From Rhodoferax sp. (GTDB taxonomy: Bacteria > Pseudomonadota > Gammaproteobacteria > Burkholderiales > Burkholderiaceae_C), in assembly GCA_030683195.1 (NCBI GenBank), contig JAUXQA010000066.1, positions 1-5,077 on the forward strand: a stretch of 5,077 nucleotides of DNA. Reading direction: 5' to 3'. The notes under the pieces were generated by a model. That model worked only from the letters and a program-made list of their open reading frames with translations. It did no database searches and was not told the DNA's origin. A program made the position numbers and the translations under genes. Shown here one piece after another: positions 1 to 5,077 of this stretch. The first letter of the stretch is position 1, and each line of letters opens with the position of its first letter.

Positions 1-108
1 TTTGAATCAATTGGACGCTCATTGACGCAGCGCACACAATCCGCAAATTCAAAACCAATAATGGCAAAAACCCAGGCGCTTCTGAGTCTTGTCAGCCCCT
101 GACACCCC
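1..108 (+). promoter_or_regulatory. Leader/putative promoter region of the formate dehydrogenase operon
   Basis: Non-coding region directly upstream of the first gene, AT-richer than the genes. A good -35-like TTGACG lies at 22-27, but nothing close to a -10 box follows at 16-18 bases. The alternative pair TTGGAC (11-16) and CACAAT (35-40), with an 18-base spacer, is weak at both ends. Two near-identical direct repeats, ATTGGACGC (10-18) and ATTGACGC (21-28), sit 11 bases apart, about one helical turn, and could be an activator or repressor site. A 13-codon open frame (61-102, MAKTQALLSLVSP) has no Shine-Dalgarno. I can support that this region carries the operon's control signals only by position; the transcription start is not identifiable. 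Confidence 0.35.
90..104 (+). promoter_or_regulatory. Perfect hairpin occupying the ribosome-binding region of the first gene
   Basis: TGTCAG (90-95), loop CCC (96-98), CTGACA (99-104) form a perfect 6-bp stem that ends four bases before the ATG at 109. No AGGAG-like sequence is present at the usual distance, so the hairpin takes the place of the Shine-Dalgarno. It could lower or control initiation, be a protein-binding palindrome, or be chance. The inverted repeat is seen directly; its function is inference. Confidence 0.4.
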
Positions 109-1914
109 ATGAATCAACCGCTTTCTTCCCCTGCCATCGTGGCCGCTGTGTCGGTTGACGACATGCGCGAGCGCATTCGCCGCAAGAGCCGCCTCAAGGG
201 GCGCCAGGTGGATGAGGCGTCGCTCTCGGAGGTGCGCACGCTGGTTGGTCCGGCGCCGCATCGGCGTGACTTGCTGATCGAGTTGCTGCACAAGCTCAAT
301 GACGCCTACCGGGGCCTGCATGAACGCCATCTGGTGGCGTTGGCCCGGGAAATGAACATTCCGATGGCCGAGGTGTATGAGGTGGCCAGTTTTTACCATC
401 ACTTTGAGGTGCTGCGGGGCGACGACAAGGCGCCTGGCCTCATCGTGCGGGTGTGCAGCGGCCTGAGTTGTGAGCTGGCCGGCGCCCAGGATCTGCTGGC
501 CCGTTTGCCTGCGCTGCTGGGCGATGCCGATGTGCGAGTGATTCCGGCGCCGTGTGTCGGGCGCTGTGAGCAGGCGCCTGTGGCGGTGGTGCATCAGACG
601 CCTATGCCGCTGGCGACGCTGGAATCGGTCAAATCAGCCATTTTTAAACAAAATGAGGCTCTAGCCGGCGTATCCATTGCCTCAGGTGCTATTGAATTTC
701 TACCGTCTGACCATGTGGAGCGAAGCGTGTCGCCCGTGCCCCATGCCATCACCGTGGCGCCCGGCTACACAGGGTTTGAGACCTACCGCGCGACAGGGGG
801 CTACGCGCTGGCGGCCGCGCTGGCCGGGGGCGATGGCGAGGTGGAACATGTGCTGAAAAGCATGGAAGACTCCGGCCTGCGCGGGCTGGGTGGGGCGGGT
901 TTTCCCGCCGGGCGCAAATGGCGCATCGTGCGCGAGCAACCCGCGCCGCGCCTGATGGCCGTGAATATTGACGAGGGCGAGCCCGGCACCTTCAAGGACC
1001 GCACCTACCTGGAGCGCGACCCGCACCGGTTTCTGGAGGGGCTGCTGATTGCCGCCCGGGTGGTGGGTATTGACGCCTGCACCATCTACCTGCGTGACGA
1101 GTACCACGACTGCCGTGCCATCCTGGAGCGTGAGTTGGTCAAGCTGCGCGCCAACCCGCCGTGTGCCTTGCCGCAGATCGAATTGCGCCGGGGCGCCGGG
1201 GCCTATATCTGCGGCGAGGAGTCCGCGATGATCGAGAGCATAGAGGGCAAGCGGGGCGAGCCGCGCATGCGCCCGCCTTACCTGGCGCAGGTCGGTTTGT
1301 TTGGCCGCCCCACACTGGTTCACAACTTCGAGACCCTGTATTGGGTGCGTGACATCGTGGAAAAGGGGCCCGGCTGGTTCAGCGGTTTTGGCCGCCATGG
1401 CCGCACCGGCCTGCGCAGTTACAGCGTGAGCGGGCGGGTCAAGCTGCCCGGTGTCAAGCTGGCTCCGGCCGGCATCACGATGCAAGAGTTGCTGGACGAA
1501 TATTGCGGCGGCATGCTGGACGGCCACACCTTGTATGCCTACCTGCCGGGCGGCGCGTCCGGGGGCATCATGCCGGCCAGCCACGCCCATGTGCCGCTGG
1601 ACTTTGACACCTTGCAGCCGCACGGCACCTTCATCGGGTCGGCGGCGGTCATTGTGCTGGGGCACCATGACAAGGCCCGGGATGCGGCCCTCAACATGAT
1701 GCGATTTTTTGCCGACGAGAGCTGCGGCCAGTGCACACCGTGCCGCGTGGGCACCGCCAAGGCGGCTCGGCTGATGGAGGCCCCGGTGTGGGACAACACC
1801 ACGCTGGAGGACCTCAATGTCGTCATGACCGACGCCTCCATTTGTGGCCTGGGGCAGGCCGCGCCCAACCCGGTGCGCTGTGTCCAAAAGTACTTTCCTC
1901 AGGAGATCGTTTAA
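109..1914 (+). CDS. fdwB: NAD-dependent formate dehydrogenase beta subunit, NuoE-NuoF fusion (FDH1/FdwB type)
   Basis: Diaphorase subunit (601 aa) of a soluble formate dehydrogenase: it takes electrons from the alpha subunit and reduces NAD+ at FMN in the cytoplasm. Residues about 35-180 are a NuoE-like thioredoxin-fold domain with [2Fe-2S] ligands C116, C121, C149 and C153 (C-x4-C, C-x3-C). Residues about 215-601 are NuoF-like: the glycine-rich FMN/NADH motif GLGGAGFPAGRKW at 259-271, NIDEGEPGTFKDR at 286-298, GAGAYICGEESA at 362-373, an SLBB-like stretch near 440-490, and N3-type [4Fe-4S] ligands C539, C542, C545 and C579. There is no signal peptide or membrane segment. An in-frame TGA at 100-102 makes ATG 109 the first possible ATG; M19 (163) is an alternative, and neither has a good Shine-Dalgarno. 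The linker near 180-200 is AT-rich and repeat-like. In FdsGBACD systems these domains are separate proteins (FdsG, FdsB); fusion with an FDH alpha gene next door points to the FDH1/FdwB type. A hydrogenase or complex I role is unlikely given that neighbour. Confidence 0.93.
   Translation: MNQPLSSPAIVAAVSVDDMRERIRRKSRLKGRQVDEASLSEVRTLVGPAPHRRDLLIELLHKLNDAYRGLHERHLVALAREMNIPMAEVYEVASFYHHFEVLRGDDKAPGLIVRVCSGLSCELAGAQDLLARLPALLGDADVRVIPAPCVGRCEQAPVAVVHQTPMPLATLESVKSAIFKQNEALAGVSIASGAIEFLPSDHVERSVSPVPHAITVAPGYTGFETYRATGGYALAAALAGGDGEVEHVLKSMEDSGLRGLGGAGFPAGRKWRIVREQPAPRLMAVNIDEGEPGTFKDRTYLERDPHRFLEGLLIAARVVGIDACTIYLRDEYHDCRAILERELVKLRANPPCALPQIELRRGAGAYICGEESAMIESIEGKRGEPRMRPPYLAQVGLFGRPTLVHNFETLYWVRDIVEKGPGWFSGFGRHGRTGLRSYSVSGRVKLPGVKLAPAGITMQELLDEYCGGMLDGHTLYAYLPGGASGGIMPASHAHVPLDFDTLQPHGTFIGSAAVIVLGHHDKARDAALNMMRFFADESCGQCTPCRVGTAKAARLMEAPVWDNTTLEDLNVVMTDASICGLGQAAPNPVRCVQKYFPQEIV
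641..703 (+). repeat. AT-rich repeat-like segment inside the beta-subunit gene (interdomain linker)
   Basis: This stretch is visibly AT-richer than the surrounding gene and uses codons rare elsewhere in it (ttt aaa caa aat, cta, gta, att gaa ttt cta). It encodes roughly residues 178-199, the linker between the NuoE-like and NuoF-like domains. Elements such as CAAAATGAGGCTCTAGC (650-666) and GCTATTGAATTT (688-699) resemble, from memory, an interspersed repeat common in Comamonadaceae genomes (…CAAAATGgCCTCTAGCGCTT…). It contains the inverted repeat TGAGGC (654-659) / GCCTCA (679-684). The frame stays open through it. The composition change is seen directly; identity as a repeat copy is inference and the ends are approximate. 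Confidence 0.5.
1901..1907 (+). promoter_or_regulatory. Shine-Dalgarno of the alpha-subunit gene
   Basis: AGGAGAT lies within the last codons of the beta gene; its AGGAG core ends nine bases before the ATG at 1915. It fixes the alpha start and contrasts with the missing Shine-Dalgarno of the beta gene. Because the beta stop codon (1912-1914) directly abuts the alpha ATG, the two are very likely translationally coupled. Confidence 0.85.
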
Positions 1915-4812
1915 ATGAACGCACCTGCCCAACCCGCGCAACTGGCGCGCCCCACCATTGAATTCACGCTGGACCACCAGACCGTTCAGGCTTTTGAGGG
2001 GGAGTCCATCCTCAAAGCGGCTGAGCGCCACGGGGTGTGCATTCCCCACCTTTGCTACAAGGATGGTTTGCGTGCCGACGGCAATTGCCGCGCCTGTGTG
2101 GTCGAGATTGCGGGCGAGCGCACGCTGGCGCCGAGTTGCTGCCGCACGGTCACGGCCGGGATGGCGGTGCAGGCGACCAGCGAGCGGGCTTTGAAGAGTC
2201 AGAAGATGGTGCTGGAGATGCTGCTCTCGGACATGCCGGAGACCGGCTACAAGTGGAATGATGCAGGCCAGGCTCCTAAAAGCGCAGCGGGGGCTGGAGC
2301 GACGGCGCCCATTGGGCAGCACGGTGAACTGAGCGACTGGGCGACGCGCATGGGTGTGACGGTGCGCCCGGAACTCAGGGCCTTGCGCCGCGAGCAGCCT
2401 GCCGCCGATGTGTCGCACCCGGCCATGGCTGTGAACCTGGATGCCTGCATTCAATGCAACCGCTGTGTGCGCGCCTGCCGCGAGGAGCAGGTGAATGACG
2501 TCATTGGCTACGCCCTGCGCGGCGCGCACAGCGCCATCGTCTTTGACCTGGATGACCCGATGGGGGACAGCACCTGCGTGGCCTGCGGCGAATGTGTGCA
2601 GGCCTGCCCCACAGGCGCGTTGATGCCCAAAACACAAGTCGGCTCGCAAGTGGTCGACAAAAAATTCGACTCGGTGTGTCCGTTTTGCGGCGTGGGCTGC
2701 CTGATGACTTACAACGTGAAGGACAACGTCATCGTGAGTGTGGACGGGCGTGACGGCCCCGCCAACCACAGCCGTCTGTGCGTGAAAGGCCGCTTTGGGT
2801 TTGACTACGCGCACAGCCCCCAGCGCCTGACCGTGCCCTTGATCCGCCGGAGTGGCGTGCCCAAAGACCCCGCCGCGCTGAAAGACCTCAACCGCAACAC
2901 TGCAGACTGGTCGGCCGTATTCCGCGAAGCCACGTGGGAAGAAGCCTTGGCGCTTGGCGCAGGATCTCTCAAACGCCTGCGTGACACCCATGGCAAGAAG
3001 TCACTGGCCGGTTTTGGCTCGGCCAAAGGCAGCAACGAAGAAGCCTACCTGTTTCAAAAGCTGGTGCGCACCGGCTTTGGCTCCAACAACGTCGATCACT
3101 GCACCCGCCTGTGCCATGCCTCCAGCGTGGCCGCGCTCCTGGAGGGCGTGGGATCGGCCGCAGTGAGCAATCAGGTCAACGATGTGGAGCACGCGGAAGT
3201 CATTTTTGTGATCGGCTCCAACCCCACCAACAACCATCCGGTGGCCGCCACGTGGATGAAAAACGCGGCCAAAAGAGGCGCAAAAATTGTCGTGGCCGAC
3301 CCCCGGGGCACCGACCTGGGCAAGCACGCCTGGCGCAAGCTGCAGTTCAAGCCCGACACCGACGTGGCCATGCTCAATGCGCTGATTCACACCGTGATTG
3401 AAGAAGGTCTGACGGACGAGGCTTTTATTCGGGACCGGGCCAGCAACTTTGACGCCTTGCGTGAGAACGTCAATGGCTACAGCCCCGAGGCCATGGCGCC
3501 CATTTGCGGTATACCGGCGCCCACATTGCGCGAAGTCGCACGTGAGTTTGCCAAGGCCAAAAGCGCCATGGTCTTGTGGGGCATGGGCGTGAGCCAGCAT
3601 GTACATGGCACCGACAACGCCCGCTGCCTGATTGCTTTGGTGACCGTCACCGGCCAGATCGGCAAACCGGGATCGGGCCTGCACCCGCTGCGCGGCCAGA
3701 ACAACGTGCAGGGCGCCAGCGACGCCGGCCTCATCCCTATGATGTATCCCAACTACCAGCGGGTCACCAATAAGGCAGCACACGACTGGTTCGAGAACTT
3801 CTGGGGCATGAAGCTTGACGATCAGCCCGGCTACACCGTGGTTGAAATCATGCACAAGGCGCTGGCGCCCGACACCGATCCTCACAAGGTGCGTGGCATG
3901 GTCATCATGGGCGAGAACCCTGCCATGAGCGACCCCGACCTGAACCACGCCCGCCATGCCTTGGCGTCGCTTGAACATCTGGTGGTGCAAGATATTTTTA
4001 TGACCGAGACTGCGTGGCTGGCCGATGTGGTGCTGCCCGCCACAGCTTGGCCCGAAAAGACCGGCACGGTAACCAACACTGACCGCATGGTGCAACTGGG
4101 CCGCCAAGCCGTTGAGCCGCCGGGCCAGGCCAAACCCGATTTGTGGATCATTCAACAGATGGCCTTGCGCATGGGCCTGGACTGGCAATACGCAGGGGAG
4201 CACAGTGGTGTGGCCGCCGTTTATGAAGAAATGCGCCAGGCCATGCACGCCAGCATTGCCGGCATCACCTGGGAGCGCCTGCAGCACGAGTCCAGCGTGA
4301 CCTACCCCTGCCTGAGCGCCGAGGACCCTGGCGCACCCACTGTCTTTTTGCAGCACTTTGACACGCCCGATGGCCGTGTGCACCTGGTGCCGGCCGACAT
4401 CATTCCCGCCAACGAGCGCCCGGACGCCGACTACCCGTTTGTGCTGATCACCGGGCGCCAGTTGGAGCATTGGCACACCGGCAGCATGACGCGGCGCGCC
4501 ACCGTGCTCGATGCGCTGGAGCCCCACGCCACCGCCTGTTTGTGTGGGCAAGACCTGGCAGCCCTGGGATTGAAGCCGGGCGATGCGATCACTGTGCAAT
4601 CGCGCCGGGGCGAGGTGGCCATTCATGTGCGTCAGGACGATGGCACTCCGCCAGGGGCGGTGTTTATGCCGTTTGCCTATTACGAGGCCGCTGCCAACCT
4701 GCTGACCAACGCCGCGCTGGACCCGTTTGGCAAGATTCCCGAGTTCAAGTACTGCGCGGTTGCGATTCGGCCGGGCGGCGCTGTGCCTGCGGTGGCGGGT
4801 TATGGGGCATAG
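1915..4812 (+). CDS. fdwA: NAD-dependent formate dehydrogenase catalytic alpha subunit (Mo/W-bis-MGD, Cys-type)
   Basis: Catalytic subunit (965 aa) oxidising formate to CO2 and passing electrons to the beta subunit. In order: an N-terminal [2Fe-2S] ferredoxin domain (about 13-90; ligands C47, C58, C61, C75); a linker (about 91-165) that lacks the NuoG-type His-Cys cluster ligands; a two-[4Fe-4S] ferredoxin domain (C178/181/184/188 and C221/224/227/231); and the molybdopterin oxidoreductase part from about 250, with a [4Fe-4S] cluster (C255, C258, C262, C289) followed by the electron-relay lysine K291. The active site reads DHCTRLCHASS: C400 replaces the selenocysteine of E. coli FDH-H and H401 is the neighbouring catalytic histidine. 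R593 in PLRGQNNVQGASD matches the formate-binding arginine. The C-terminal MGD-binding domain spans about 840-952. No Tat signal is present, so it is cytoplasmic. Length matches FdsA/FDH1-alpha. The start is set by a good Shine-Dalgarno. Pipelines often label this family fdhF; fdsA is the other close relative. Mo versus W is not decidable here. Confidence 0.95.
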   Translation: MNAPAQPAQLARPTIEFTLDHQTVQAFEGESILKAAERHGVCIPHLCYKDGLRADGNCRACVVEIAGERTLAPSCCRTVTAGMAVQATSERALKSQKMVLEMLLSDMPETGYKWNDAGQAPKSAAGAGATAPIGQHGELSDWATRMGVTVRPELRALRREQPAADVSHPAMAVNLDACIQCNRCVRACREEQVNDVIGYALRGAHSAIVFDLDDPMGDSTCVACGECVQACPTGALMPKTQVGSQVVDKKFDSVCPFCGVGCLMTYNVKDNVIVSVDGRDGPANHSRLCVKGRFGFDYAHSPQRLTVPLIRRSGVPKDPAALKDLNRNTADWSAVFREATWEEALALGAGSLKRLRDTHGKKSLAGFGSAKGSNEEAYLFQKLVRTGFGSNNVDHCTRLCHASSVAALLEGVGSAAVSNQVNDVEHAEVIFVIGSNPTNNHPVAATWMKNAAKRGAKIVVADPRGTDLGKHAWRKLQFKPDTDVAMLNALIHTVIEEGLTDEAFIRDRASNFDALRENVNGYSPEAMAPICGIPAPTLREVAREFAKAKSAMVLWGMGVSQHVHGTDNARCLIALVTVTGQIGKPGSGLHPLRGQNNVQGASDAGLIPMMYPNYQRVTNKAAHDWFENFWGMKLDDQPGYTVVEIMHKALAPDTDPHKVRGMVIMGENPAMSDPDLNHARHALASLEHLVVQDIFMTETAWLADVVLPATAWPEKTGTVTNTDRMVQLGRQAVEPPGQAKPDLWIIQQMALRMGLDWQYAGEHSGVAAVYEEMRQAMHASIAGITWERLQHESSVTYPCLSAEDPGAPTVFLQHFDTPDGRVHLVPADIIPANERPDADYPFVLITGRQLEHWHTGSMTRRATVLDALEPHATACLCGQDLAALGLKPGDAITVQSRRGEVAIHVRQDDGTPPGAVFMPFAYYEAAANLLTNAALDPFGKIPEFKYCAVAIRPGGAVPAVAGYGA

Positions 4813-4832
4813 GTGGGCGGGTGATTCAAGGG

Positions 4833-4918
4833 GTGCCAGCCTGGCGTGACCTATTTGCGTGCCAAAAAGCGCGACAGAAAAGTGGCACGCTTTTTGGCGC
4901 GCTTTCCAGAAGCGTGAC
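4833..4918 (+). repeat. Three degenerate direct repeats, CCA-N(3-5)-GCGYGAC
   Basis: CCA followed by GCGTGAC or GCGCGAC occurs three times in the gap: 4836-4850, 4862-4875 and 4906-4918. Each is followed by an AT-rich run. The first two copies share the longer GTGCCA start (4833 and 4859). Spacing between the GCGYGAC parts is 25 and 43 bases. This could be a protein-binding array or the result of duplication during decay of an older element; no known family is recognised. Confidence 0.35.
4857..4902 (+). terminator. Large imperfect hairpin after the alpha gene, candidate terminator or attenuator
   Basis: Arm GCGTGCCAAAAAGCGCG (4857-4873) pairs with CACGCTTTTTGGCGCGC (4886-4902): 15 Watson-Crick pairs, one G-U pair and one mismatch, with a 12-base loop. 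Only TTT follows (4903-4905), so it is not a classic U-tract terminator. A competing smaller hairpin, AAAAGTG (4878-4884) with CGCTTTT (4888-4894) and loop GCA, ends in T residues inside the larger stem. The two folds are mutually exclusive, as in attenuators. It starts 45 bases after the alpha stop codon and probably limits read-through or protects the fdw mRNA 3' end. Confidence 0.45.
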
Positions 4919-4925
4919 AAATTTT

Positions 4926-4954
4926 CCAAACCCCGCAGCAGCGGGTGGGTTTGG
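4926..4954 (+). repeat. Inverted repeat in the gap before the DUF3305 gene
   Basis: CCAAACCC (4926-4933) and GGGTTTGG (4947-4954) are perfect 8-base complements. Inside them CGC (4934-4936) pairs with GCG (4941-4943) around an AGCA loop, leaving a 3-base bulge. No U-tract follows on either strand, so it is not an obvious intrinsic terminator. It may be an operator or an mRNA structure in the DUF3305 leader. Confidence 0.45.
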
Positions 4955-4971
4955 CAATCCGGTACATTGCC
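4953..4971 (+). promoter_or_regulatory. Small inverted repeat next to the DUF3305 start codon
   Basis: GGCAAT (4953-4958) and ATTGCC (4966-4971) are perfect complements around a 7-base loop, ending five bases before the ATG at 4977. Its first two bases overlap the end of the preceding inverted repeat, so the two stems compete. No clear Shine-Dalgarno is visible before this ATG, so structure rather than SD pairing may set initiation. Function is inference. Confidence 0.35.
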
Positions 4972-4976
4972 GGTCT

Positions 4977-5077
4977 ATGTCAAACACCCGCCCCCAATTG
5001 AAAGTGGCCGTCATCATGCGGCGTGAGCCCATCATCGGCCCCATGAGCCGCTGGCAAAGCTGGCGCTGGGTGCTGGC
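4977..5077 (+). CDS. DUF3305 domain-containing protein, N-terminal part only (runs off the window)
   Basis: An open frame from ATG 4977 to the window edge gives 33 complete codons beginning MSNTRPQLKVAVIMRRE, with SRWQSWRWVL at 24-33. The hydrophobic VAVIMRRxP strand followed by a tryptophan-rich RWQSxRW motif is the pattern I associate with the start of DUF3305 proteins, often found beside DUF3306 genes and formate dehydrogenase clusters in Proteobacteria. Its biochemical role is unknown to me, and a part in formate dehydrogenase expression or maturation is only guilt by association. Start choice: a GTG at 4914 in the same frame would add 21 residues, but those are compositionally odd and cross the inverted repeats, so ATG 4977 is preferred. 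It is separated from the alpha gene by 164 structured bases and may have its own promoter. Confidence 0.72.
   Translation, partial: MSNTRPQLKVAVIMRREPIIGPMSRWQSWRWVL

Noticed and set aside
11..26. Possible sigma-54 promoter (GG at 13-14 and downstream GC)
   Set aside because: The bases ten positions after the GG are AC, not GC, and the flanking TGGCAC/TTGCA consensus is absent.
2262..2310. Possible second copy of the AT-rich repeat in the alpha linker (GGCTCCTAAAAGC near 2270-2282)
   Set aside because: Only a dozen bases look similar, and the rest is ordinary GC-rich Ala/Gly coding sequence. Too little to call.
700..2991. A 763-codon open frame on the minus strand opposite both enzyme genes
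   Set aside because: It has no recognisable domains, is rich in His/Arg/Gly/Ala as expected for the complement of GC-biased codons, and lies opposite genes with full conserved motifs. It is a shadow.
3100..3120. Selenocysteine (in-frame TGA) at the FDH active site
   Set aside because: The active-site codon for residue 400 (3112-3114) is TGC, cysteine, so no Sec decoding is needed.
3001..4929. A 642-codon minus-strand open frame opposite the alpha gene
   Set aside because: Same composition shadow effect; no motif, and its start lies within the hairpin-rich gap.
4914..4976. GTG start adding 21 residues to the DUF3305 protein
   Set aside because: The extension runs through the inverted repeats and resembles no DUF3305 N-terminus; the family normally begins a few residues before the VAVIM strand.
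1..5077. CRISPR array, tRNA, rRNA or insertion sequence
   Set aside because: No regularly spaced identical repeats, no tRNA-like cloverleaf or CCA-ended gene, and no transposase frame or terminal inverted repeats were seen.

Overview
The window looks like a betaproteobacterial chromosome segment, most likely Comamonadaceae (Rhodoferax/Polaromonas-like). It is GC-rich with strong third-position GC. It carries a cytoplasmic NAD-linked formate dehydrogenase followed by a DUF3305 gene, and one gene contains an AT-rich patch resembling an interspersed repeat I recall from Comamonadaceae. The taxonomic call is inference from these traits. No 16S or other marker gene is present.

Layout, all on the plus strand: 1-108 is a leader with no convincing sigma-70 promoter, a pair of near-identical direct repeats and a small perfect hairpin where the ribosome binding site should be. 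109-1914 encodes a fused NuoE-NuoF-type diaphorase (beta) subunit of formate dehydrogenase, 601 aa. 1915-4812 encodes the catalytic alpha subunit, 965 aa. It starts on the base after the beta stop codon and is preceded by a good Shine-Dalgarno. 4813-4976 is a 164-base non-coding gap with several stacked inverted repeats, one of them a plausible terminator or attenuator. 4977-5077 is the start of a DUF3305-family gene that runs off the window.

Together the two complete genes make a soluble two-subunit formate:NAD+ oxidoreductase. Formate is oxidised to CO2 at a Mo- or W-bis-MGD centre with a cysteine ligand (C400 of alpha). Electrons pass along Fe-S clusters in alpha to the N3-type cluster and FMN of beta, where NAD+ is reduced. 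The fused beta subunit and the lack of immediately adjacent fdsG/fdsC/fdsD-like genes place it nearer the two-subunit FDH1 (Methylobacterium) / FdwAB (Cupriavidus) type than the FdsGBACD type. The metal cannot be decided from sequence.

This is a recognisable system, not a new one. The details most worth a second look are the repeat-like in-frame segment in the NuoE-NuoF linker, the loss of the NuoG-like His-Cys [4Fe-4S] ligands in alpha, the SD-less hairpin start of beta, and the structured gap before the DUF3305 gene.
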